Assembly: GCA_964481755.1 (NCBI GenBank)
Contig: CAYZVH010000187.1
Location: 1-5,204 of the forward strand
Direction: 5' to 3'
Source of the DNA: Phocaeicola_A sp964481755
GTDB taxonomy: Bacteria; Bacteroidota; Bacteroidia; Bacteroidales; Bacteroidaceae
DNA length: 5,204 nucleotides
Made by a program: the position numbers and the translations under genes. The notes beneath the pieces are model-generated. The model saw nothing but the letters and a program-made list of their open reading frames with translations. It was not told the DNA's origin and searched no databases. Positions 1-5,204 of this stretch are shown piece after piece. Each line of letters begins with the position of its first letter. Position 1 is the first letter of the stretch.

Positions 1-371
1 TGGTAGAGCGACTTGTTGCTGCTGTCCCGCTTCTCCAGGAAGATGATGTCGTGCAAGGTCAGCACCAAGGGAACGTTGCAGCGCAGGGGAGCGGTGTTGC
101 TGGTGCAGTGGAGCAGGTCCGGGTGGATGTGCTTCAGTGCGCGCGGCAGCCCCACCTGTTCCCAAAGCGGGTAGCTCGGGGTGTTCACCTCCACGATGTG
201 AAAGTTGTCCGTCTCCTGCAGACAACGGTCTTCGCCCGGACTCACCAGTATGTAGTATTGGTTGTCGTGGTCCATCCGCTGCAGTTCGCGTATGGTCTCC
301 AGCACCACGAAGTCCATCCCGTGTTTGTGCGGACGGAAGATGCGTTGGGCTTCTATAGCGATTTTCATCAT
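1..371 (-). CDS. Glycosyltransferase, GT4-type (GT-B fold), N-terminal part only
   Basis: This is the N-terminal ~123 residues of a glycosyltransferase whose 3' part lies beyond base 1. The visible part reads as the acceptor-side Rossmann domain of a GT-B enzyme. Counting from the second Met, it has a first strand MKIAIEAQRIFR, a glycine loop HKHGMDF (~14-20) followed by a helix, YYILVSPGED (~38-47), then LHCTSNTAPL (~86-95) and the strand-loop VLTLHDIIFLE (~102-112), which is typical of GT4 N-terminal domains. The donor-binding half and any EX7E motif are outside the window. Two Met codons are in tandem (369-371 and 366-368). The first lies 7 bp after the stop of the upstream GT2 gene, so the two are almost certainly cotranscribed and probably translationally coupled. 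MKIAIEAQ from 368 is an equally good start. Family assignment rests on motifs only; donor and acceptor sugars are unknown. Confidence 0.85.
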   Translation of the reverse strand, partial: MMKIAIEAQRIFRPHKHGMDFVVLETIRELQRMDHDNQYYILVSPGEDRCLQETDNFHIVEVNTPSYPLWEQVGLPRALKHIHPDLLHCTSNTAPLRCNVPLVLTLHDIIFLEKRDSSNKSLY

Positions 372-378
372 ATCTCAG

Positions 379-1230
379 TTATTTGATTAAGTTGTTCTCC
401 TCGTCTTTATACTCACTCTTGGACCGGAACAGTCCGCCTATGCCGCCCAACATCTTGCGCACACGCAGGAAGAAACTCTGGTAGATGGAGCCGGCGGCCT
501 TCATCGTGTTGTTGTTGGTCAGGATGCGTGCCTTGCGGTTGGTCACGAACTTCAGTTTGCCGTAGGGTTTCATGGCCAGAGCCAACGAGCCGTCCTCGCC
601 CCGAAGGATGTCCGTGCGGAACTGCAGTTGTCGGCCCAGTTCCGTGCGGAAGGCGAACACCATGCCTCGCACGTTCAGCTCCGGCCGCTTGATGTTCTGC
701 AACCGCAGGTAGCAGTCGCGCAAAGTCTCGTAGATCCATAGTTGGAAGGGTGAATGCCCCTCGTCGGGGATGAAACTCCAGAGGGCGTAGCAGCACGCCA
801 CCCCTTTGTGGTCGAGCGCCCGCACCATGGTCTCTATATAATAAGGAGGGTAGATGGAGTCCGCGTCGATGCAGAGGTAGTATTCACCCCTGGCGTGAGC
901 CAGTCCGCAGTTGCGCGCGTGTCCAGGCCCTTTCTTCTCCTCGGCGTACCACGTCACTCCCAGGTCCGTCAGCACCTCTCGGGTGTTGTCCGTGGAGAGG
1001 TTGTCCACCACGATAATCTCGTAGGGTATGTCGGTGATGTTGCGGCAGAGGGAGTAGAGGCAACTGAGAATGTGTCTCCCCTCGTTGTGGGCGATGGCCA
1101 CCACCGACACGGTGGGGTGTTGCACCTCGTTCAACTTTTTCAAGTGAAAACGTACCTTCTCCTTAGTGGCATGCGAAGCCTCCTCGTAGGGCTTTTCGTA
1201 GTCGGACAGATAGGGTGTGTACCATTTCAT
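379..1230 (-). CDS. Glycosyltransferase family 2 (GT-A fold), 283 aa
   Basis: A complete inverting GT2-type transferase, expected to move a sugar from a nucleotide donor to a glycan acceptor at the cytoplasmic membrane face. A polar N-terminal extension of about 40 residues precedes the GT-A core. The core shows the first strand VSVVAIAHNEGR (~41-52), the nucleotide-binding strand EIIVVDNLSTDNT (~71-83), GPGHARNCGLAHARGEYY (~101-118), and the metal-binding DXD as IDADS (D122 and D124). Further on, RGMVFAFRTELG (~188-199) is followed by RGEDGSLALAM (~210-220), whose acidic GED is placed like the acceptor-activating acidic motif of GT2 enzymes. No transmembrane helix is evident, which argues against a processive synthase. 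The C terminus is basic (FFLRVRKM) and then acidic (YKDEENN). The ATG at 1228-1230 begins the conserved-looking MKWYTPYLSDYE segment. The gap to the upstream gene is 53 bp, and 7 bp to the gene downstream. The substrate is unknown. Confidence 0.92.
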   Translation of the reverse strand: MKWYTPYLSDYEKPYEEASHATKEKVRFHLKKLNEVQHPTVSVVAIAHNEGRHILSCLYSLCRNITDIPYEIIVVDNLSTDNTREVLTDLGVTWYAEEKKGPGHARNCGLAHARGEYYLCIDADSIYPPYYIETMVRALDHKGVACCYALWSFIPDEGHSPFQLWIYETLRDCYLRLQNIKRPELNVRGMVFAFRTELGRQLQFRTDILRGEDGSLALAMKPYGKLKFVTNRKARILTNNNTMKAAGSIYQSFFLRVRKMLGGIGGLFRSKSEYKDEENNLIK

Positions 1231-1283
1231 AGACGTGTGTGGTATGAGTTGTTTCTAGTAAATCCTTTGGCAATATAAGCAGA

Positions 1284-2456
1284 TTATACGGACTTCTTGT
1301 CCTTTTCCGCCTTTTTTTTCAATAATGTGTCGAATAGCACAATCCATTGGTGCATGATGGCTGGCTTATTGTACCGTTTGATGTGTTCGCCGGCCTTCGC
1401 ACCCATCGCCTTGCGTTCCTGGTCGTGCTCCATTAGGTAACATATCTTCTCCGCCATGGCATCCGTGTCGCCCACGGGCACCAGGAATCCGTCGTCGCAG
1501 TCGGTGATGGCGTCACGCGGTCCGCAGGGACACTCGAAGGCTACGGGTGGCAGGCCACAACTCATGGCTTCTATCAACACCATCACGAATCCCTCGAAAC
1601 GTGAGCTCAGCACGAAGATGGAGCTGTCGCGGTACTTGTCCACGATGTTGGTTACCGCATCCTCCAGGTGTACATTGGTCAGTCCGTGTTGGTCGGCGAA
1701 CGCTTGGTAGCTGCTCTTGTCACCCTTGCCGTAGACGTAGAGTTCCCAGTCGGGGTGGCGTTTGTTCACCGTGCACCAGGCCTTCAGCAGCAGGTCGAAC
1801 CCCTTCTGGTAGACGAAGCGTCCCACGGCGATGACTTTGTGCGAGGTCAGCTCGCTCTGCCGCTCCGTTTCGAAGGGGATGGGGTTGCTGATGACGGTCA
1901 CGTTGCTCAGCTCCGGCCAATAGTCGCGGTCCTCATGGCTGAGCACGATGAAGCGGTCCAGTCGCCTGAGCTTGCCGATGAGTTGTCTCATCCACAGTTT
2001 GGCGAACATCTCCTTCATGAAGTTCGTGTCGCCCGCCTCGAAGTTGCGGTAGTTCTTGCGGTTCACGTGCAGCTCGCCTATCTTCAGACTCCCGTCCTTG
2101 ATGGAGGTGATGAAGTTTATCTCCCTCCTGAGCAGCGAGACGGTCACATTCGGCCGGATTTCGAAGAGCGCTTTCTTCAGACGCTTCTTGTAGATGCCTT
2201 GCTTGTAGAGGTAGACGGGAATCTTCAGCAGGAAGGGCAGGTTCCACAACTTTTCGAAGTTCACGTCCAGATAGATGAGGTGAATCTTCGGTGAGAGTTG
2301 GTAGTAGGGCTCTTTCCCCTTGCCGTCCGTCAGGATGATGTAGATTTCGTACCCGGCTTCCTCGGCCAGGTAGTTTACTTTGGTGGTGAGCACACGTTCC
2401 ACGCCGCCCGAAATGTAGAGCGACGGTGTGCAGTATACGATTTTTGTCTTGTCCAT
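1284..2456 (-). CDS. Glycosyltransferase family 4 (GT-B), canonical EX7E, 390 aa
   Basis: A complete retaining GT4-type transferase of normal family length. The N-terminal domain starts IVYCTPSLYISGGVERVL (~6-23), with the glycine-rich loop common in GT4 enzymes. An aromatic/hydrophobic patch at ~70-85 (LWNLPFLLKIPVYLYK) may help membrane association. The C-terminal donor domain begins with VIAVGRFVYQKGFDLLL (~208-224), a standard GT4 signature. Next come ELYVYGKGD (~238-246) and SSRFEGFVMVLIEAMSCGLP (~284-303), which holds the EX7E pair E288 and E296. CPCGPRDAI (~309-317) resembles the C-x-x-G-P segment of PglH/GalNAc-transferase-like GT4 proteins. It is a clear paralogue of the partial gene at 4788-5204: by hand, 53 of 110 aligned residues are identical without gaps. 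The ATG at 2454-2456 is preceded by an A/G-rich stretch (GAGACAGAGAACAAAAT). The tail is lysine-rich. The sugar specificity cannot be read from sequence alone. Confidence 0.93.
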   Translation of the reverse strand: MDKTKIVYCTPSLYISGGVERVLTTKVNYLAEEAGYEIYIILTDGKGKEPYYQLSPKIHLIYLDVNFEKLWNLPFLLKIPVYLYKQGIYKKRLKKALFEIRPNVTVSLLRREINFITSIKDGSLKIGELHVNRKNYRNFEAGDTNFMKEMFAKLWMRQLIGKLRRLDRFIVLSHEDRDYWPELSNVTVISNPIPFETERQSELTSHKVIAVGRFVYQKGFDLLLKAWCTVNKRHPDWELYVYGKGDKSSYQAFADQHGLTNVHLEDAVTNIVDKYRDSSIFVLSSRFEGFVMVLIEAMSCGLPPVAFECPCGPRDAITDCDDGFLVPVGDTDAMAEKICYLMEHDQERKAMGAKAGEHIKRYNKPAIMHQWIVLFDTLLKKKAEKDKKSV

Positions 2457-2496
2457 ATTTTGTTCTCTGTCTCTTAGTCTCCGGTGTGTGGTGAGG

Positions 2497-3585
2497 TCAC
2501 CATTCGCCGAAGGTATGTGTCATGTAGTCGGCAATCTGGTCCGCGCATTTGTCTATGTTGTAAGTGGTCTCGGCCAATCGGCGTGCGTTGCGGGCGAACT
2601 CACTCGAACGCTCCTCGGAGGCGGAGAAACTGTCCACGGCTTCGGCCCAAGCCTGTGGGTCGTTCGGTTTCACCTTCAGTCCGACTCCGACCTTCTCCAC
2701 GTCGATGGGGTGGTAGGGGTTGTCCGTCACGATGATGGGCTTGCCTAGGGCCAGGGCTTCCACGATGGAGGTGTGTCCTGTGCAGTAGGAGAGTCCCTTG
2801 GCGTTGATGGGAATCACCACCGCTTTGGCTTTCAGAGTCCGCAGGGCGGTGAACGTCTGCGTGCTGTTCTGTCGGGGGATAAGATGAATCTTCACATGTT
2901 CGGTGTCGCGCTCCTGCAGTCCGCAGCCGATGTAGGCGTAAATCTCTAGTCGCTGCCCGGACCGCTCAAAACCCTCGATGAGTGTGTCGTAGTCCCGATT
3001 CTCCAGTCCCGTGGAGATGAAGAAGTCCTCGTCCGCCGTCGGCTCCTCTTGCTCTGCCACGATGCGGTCGATGTAGGAGAGCTGTGTTCCCCAGTGGAGG
3101 AGTTCCGCCTGGTCTTGCCGCACGACCCCGCGCTGGATGCACTCCTCCATGTTCCTGGGCGAGTGGAAATAGACCTTGTCGAACACCTTGTAGACCCACC
3201 GGATGTACCAGCGGTTGCTGCTCGTGATGGTCGGCGTGAAGTGCAGGATGCCGGCCAACCGCTCGTGTCGGAGGTAGCCCATCCGCTTCGCCAGGGCCAG
3301 CAGTAGGTAAAACTTTCCCTTCAGGTAGGGGAAGAACAGGAAGTCGGCACGCATCCTGTGCAACTGCCGTATGTCCTGCAACGCTCCCTTCAGACTCCCG
3401 GCCTGGGAGTAGAACGAGACCTCGGCTCCCTTCTGCTCCAGCTCGAGGGCTCCATATAGTATCTGTGACGAGAAGTCGCCCGTCCGCACCTTGGCGGCTA
3501 TGTTGCTGAGGCTGTAGCCGCAGTAGACAATTTTGGGACGTTTCCCAGTCTTGACTGATTCAGTTGTTTGTTCTTCTTGACTCAT
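2497..3585 (-). CDS. Divergent GT-B glycosyltransferase (GT4-like), 362 aa
   Basis: A complete protein that looks like a GT-B transferase but departs from the GT4 consensus. After a polar 17-residue N-terminal tail comes a first Rossmann strand PKIVYCGYS (~17-25), with a loop that lacks the usual double glycine. A basic/hydrophobic stretch KGKFYLLLALAKRMGY (~89-104) could contact membrane. The donor half begins DFFISTGLENRDYDTLIEGF (~187-206), matching the strand-loop-helix of the GT-B C-terminal domain. It ends with TGHTSIVEALALGKPIIVTD (~269-288), the usual place of the second EX7E glutamate (E276). The residue eight positions before it is Cys268, so the first glutamate is absent. The predicted role is sugar transfer onto a lipid-linked or core glycan; donor and acceptor are unknown. 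The start at 3583-3585 lies 13 bp after the upstream stop and has the purine-rich leader GAAGAAAGAG. A non-catalytic GT-like partner protein is a less likely alternative. Confidence 0.85.
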   Translation of the reverse strand: MSQEEQTTESVKTGKRPKIVYCGYSLSNIAAKVRTGDFSSQILYGALELEQKGAEVSFYSQAGSLKGALQDIRQLHRMRADFLFFPYLKGKFYLLLALAKRMGYLRHERLAGILHFTPTITSSNRWYIRWVYKVFDKVYFHSPRNMEECIQRGVVRQDQAELLHWGTQLSYIDRIVAEQEEPTADEDFFISTGLENRDYDTLIEGFERSGQRLEIYAYIGCGLQERDTEHVKIHLIPRQNSTQTFTALRTLKAKAVVIPINAKGLSYCTGHTSIVEALALGKPIIVTDNPYHPIDVEKVGVGLKVKPNDPQAWAEAVDSFSASEERSSEFARNARRLAETTYNIDKCADQIADYMTHTFGEW

Positions 3586-3598
3586 GCTCTTTCTTCGA
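3586..3598 (-). promoter_or_regulatory. Possible ribosome-binding leader of the 362-aa transferase gene
   Basis: The 13-bp gap between two genes reads TCGAAGAAAGAGC on the coding strand, directly before the ATG. It is purine-rich (GAAGAAAGAG) but is not a strong Shine-Dalgarno match. The short gap suggests translation is coupled to the preceding gene. This is weak evidence, but it supports the ATG at 3583-3585 over an internal start. Confidence 0.35.
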
Positions 3599-4744
3599 TT
3601 AAAGTTCGTCTATCACCTTCTGCATCTGCGTGGTCCACGATAGGGACCGGATGCTGTCGCGTATCGCCTGCGAGTCCATCTTCAACGATTCATTGAACTG
3701 GAGGATGGACTCGATGTCCACGGGCGACTCGTCGGCCGGAGCCTTCATGATGTAGGGTCGGTCGTTGAAGTCCTCGTCGTCCTCGGAGAAGATGAAGGGG
3801 ATGCCACGGGCTGCATACTCGCGGTTCTTCAGTGTCTTGATGGAACGCACCCCGCTGCGGTGGCGTGCCAGACTGCCTACGGCAAAGTCGCACTGGTTGA
3901 AGCAGTCATCCAACTCCTTACCGAACATTGTACCATGAAAGATGACGTACTGCTGTAGGCCGTACCTCTCTATCAACTCATGGAATCCGGGGGCATGCTT
4001 GGAATCGTACATCTCCGACGGACCTATGCCGCCCACGATGTGGAAGTAGACCGTCGTCTCACGAGGCTGTTTGTAGTATTCGCCCAATCCATGGATGAGT
4101 CGGTCGAATCCGTGCCAATAGTGCACCTCGGCCACTCCTATCAAGTGAAACTCACTGGGTGTGGCGTGCGGTGTGGGTCGCCACAGGGCGATGGAGTCGA
4201 AGTCCACGCCGTTGGAGATGCGTATGGTGCGTTGCCCGAAGATTTGTTCATCTTGACTGAAGGTGACGATGGCGTCTGTCTGCCGGGCCAACTTGTGGCG
4301 GAACAGTTGGTCAACCTTCAGTTGTAGACGTTCCGACAACGAGAAACCATTATACTCCTGATCGTAGGGGTAGGTGGGTATCTCGATGGCCGTGCGCACA
4401 CCCAATGCTTTCAGCCGACGGAACATCCGTATGGTGAAGGGGTTGGCATTGTGGAACGAGCGGGCGTAGACCACGTCGATGTGGTTGTCGCGAACGTAGT
4501 CCACTATAGCATTATAGCACATCCGTTTCCGCAGGGATGCCAACCGTCCTTTCCCGAAGTTCTGCAGCACCTCGCCGTCGACGTAGCGTATGCGGTCGCC
4601 GCTCGGGGCGATGTCGTAGGTGCACACATGCACCTCGTGGCCGTTCTCCCGCAGCCCCTTCAGCTGGTAGTGTATCTTCTTGCTGATGCCGCTGTACTCC
4701 GCGAAGCCGTGGTATACAATAAACAGTATCTTGTGTTTGTCCAT
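3599..4744 (-). CDS. Divergent GT4-like glycosyltransferase without canonical EX7E, 381 aa
   Basis: A complete GT-B-type protein. The N-terminal domain has ILFIVYHGFAEYSGISKKI (~6-24), a strand followed by a short glycine loop. VVYARSFHNANPF (~91-103) and IEIPTYPYDQEY (~120-131) lie where the acceptor domain of GT4 enzymes usually reads its substrate. The linker has the GT4-like IRISNGVDFDSI (~174-185). The donor half begins FHLIGVAEVHYWHGFDRLI (~199-217), with YWHGFDRL in the place of the common K-G-x-x-x-L segment. The usual EX7E region is replaced by RSGVRSIKTLKNREYAARG (~297-314): E309 fits the second glutamate, but Ser301 stands where the first should be. The end is acidic (SEDDEDFND, ~320-328). 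The ATG at 4742-4744 is the first usable start; an in-frame stop lies in the 43-bp gap upstream. It is probably an active glycan transferase of a K-x-R-E-Y subtype, with unknown sugars. Confidence 0.86.
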   Translation of the reverse strand: MDKHKILFIVYHGFAEYSGISKKIHYQLKGLRENGHEVHVCTYDIAPSGDRIRYVDGEVLQNFGKGRLASLRKRMCYNAIVDYVRDNHIDVVYARSFHNANPFTIRMFRRLKALGVRTAIEIPTYPYDQEYNGFSLSERLQLKVDQLFRHKLARQTDAIVTFSQDEQIFGQRTIRISNGVDFDSIALWRPTPHATPSEFHLIGVAEVHYWHGFDRLIHGLGEYYKQPRETTVYFHIVGGIGPSEMYDSKHAPGFHELIERYGLQQYVIFHGTMFGKELDDCFNQCDFAVGSLARHRSGVRSIKTLKNREYAARGIPFIFSEDDEDFNDRPYIMKAPADESPVDIESILQFNESLKMDSQAIRDSIRSLSWTTQMQKVIDEL

Positions 4745-4787
4745 TTGCCGGATAGTTGTGTTAGTTCATCATTCTTCTGTTGGTTCG

Positions 4788-5204
4788 TCACCTCCGTCTC
4801 TTCTTCTCGGTCAGCAGCCGCTCGAAGAGGTCGGTCCATAACTTCATCACGCGGTCGGGAGCATAGCGCATGCTGTTGACCTGAGCCTTGCGCCCCATCT
4901 CCTGGCGTATCTCCTCGTGGTCTATCATGAACTCGATGGCCTTGGCCAGCTCCGTGACGCTGCCGTTCTCCACCAGCAGTCCGTCCTCGCCGTTGCGGAT
5001 GATGTCCGACGGACCATGCGGACAGTTGAACGACACGCAGGGCAGACCGCACTGCATGGCCTCCACCAGCACCAGCCCGAAACCTTCGAAGCGCGAGCTC
5101 ATCACGTAGAACGAACTCTCGGTATATTTGTCGGCGATGTTCCTCACCGGAGCGTGCAGGTGCATCGTTTCGCTCACGCCCGCCTCTTGAATCTGTCGGT
5201 TGAG
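4788..5204 (-). CDS. Glycosyltransferase family 4 (GT-B), C-terminal part only
   Basis: The open frame enters from beyond base 5204 and covers the last 138 residues before a TGA at 4788-4790. It is the donor-binding half of a canonical GT4 enzyme. SSRFEGFGLVLVEAMQCGLP (residues ~36-55 of the visible part) contains the EX7E pair E40 and E48. NCPHGPSDIIRNGEDGLLV (~60-78) is the segment that usually contacts the sugar nucleotide. The last helices end in a basic tail EKKRRR. The frame is open right up to the window edge (it begins LNRQIQEAG), so the GTG at 5175-5177 is an internal Val codon, not a start. The protein is closely related to the 390-aa transferase at 1284-2456 and shares SSRFEGF and the C-x-x-G-P segment with it. 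As the first gene here in transcription order, it is followed by the divergent 381-aa transferase after 43 bp. Substrate unknown. Confidence 0.92.
   Translation of the reverse strand, partial: LNRQIQEAGVSETMHLHAPVRNIADKYTESSFYVMSSRFEGFGLVLVEAMQCGLPCVSFNCPHGPSDIIRNGEDGLLVENGSVTELAKAIEFMIDHEEIRQEMGRKAQVNSMRYAPDRVMKLWTDLFERLLTEKKRRR

Noticed and set aside
51..386. Plus-strand open frame of 111 codons at the left edge
   Set aside because: The minus strand here encodes a convincing GT4 N-terminal domain; the plus-strand product has no motif.
754..1278. Open frame of 174 codons on the plus strand, opposite the GT2 gene
   Set aside because: It is antisense to the DXD-containing GT2 gene, and its valine/histidine-rich translation is typical of a shadow frame.
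1231..1283. Promoter or small regulatory element in the largest gap (53 bp)
   Set aside because: On the coding strand it holds TATATTGCC, which only partly resembles the Bacteroides -7 element TAnnTTTG. No -33 TTTG pairs with it convincingly and I see no hairpin.
1668..2294. Open frame of 208 codons on the plus strand, opposite the 390-aa transferase
   Set aside because: It lies wholly antisense to a gene with clear GT4 motifs, and its translation shows no recognisable motif. Such frames arise from codon bias in the real gene.
4745..4787. Tiny open frame (ATGATGAACTAA) after AGAAGA in the 43-bp gap
   Set aside because: It encodes only three residues and nothing supports a leader-peptide function.
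4660..5052. Minus-strand open frame of 130 codons bridging the 43-bp gap
   Set aside because: It is out of frame with the two real transferases it overlaps, and its translation is low-complexity and arginine-rich.
5175..5177. GTG as the start of a 129-aa protein
   Set aside because: The frame stays open to the window edge, and a GT4 donor domain this short would not stand alone. The GTG is an internal Val codon of a truncated view.

Overview
The window is a piece of a surface-glycan or glycoconjugate assembly locus, most likely from a member of the Bacteroidales (Bacteroides/Prevotella-like). The evidence for the organism is indirect. The proteins carry N-terminal and motif styles typical of Bacteroidales glycan loci, for example a protein opening MKIAIEAQRIFR and another opening with a CTPSLYISGGVERVL segment. 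The gaps between genes are A/T-rich and lack strong Shine-Dalgarno sequences, which suits that phylum. GC looks somewhat above 50% by eye (not computed), which is high for classical Bacteroides, so a higher-GC relative is plausible. The genus is not determined.

All six genes lie on the minus strand, so transcription runs from high to low coordinates. In that order they are: (1) the C-terminal 138 residues of a GT-B, GT4-type glycosyltransferase, with its 5' part outside the window (4788-5204); (2) a complete divergent GT4-like transferase of 381 aa (3599-4744); (3) a complete divergent GT-B transferase of 362 aa (2497-3585); (4) a complete canonical GT4 transferase of 390 aa (1284-2456), related to gene 1; (5) a complete GT-A, family 2 transferase of 283 aa (379-1230); (6) the N-terminal ~123 residues of another GT4-type transferase, running out of the window (1-371). 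Gaps are 43, 13, 40, 53 and 7 bp, with no convincing internal promoter or terminator, so the genes are probably one transcript. Coding density is near complete and no stretch over 300 bp lacks a gene.

Together the genes look like enzymes that add successive sugars to a lipid-linked or core oligosaccharide at the cytoplasmic face of the inner membrane. The window has no flippase, polymerase, initiating phosphosugar transferase, nucleotide-sugar enzyme or regulator. The final product (capsule, LPS/LOS glycan or protein O-glycan) therefore cannot be decided here. The two middle transferases are the most unusual: both keep a GT-B-like C-terminal half but have lost the first glutamate of the usual EX7E motif.

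I saw no RNA genes, CRISPR, insertion sequences or clear repeats.
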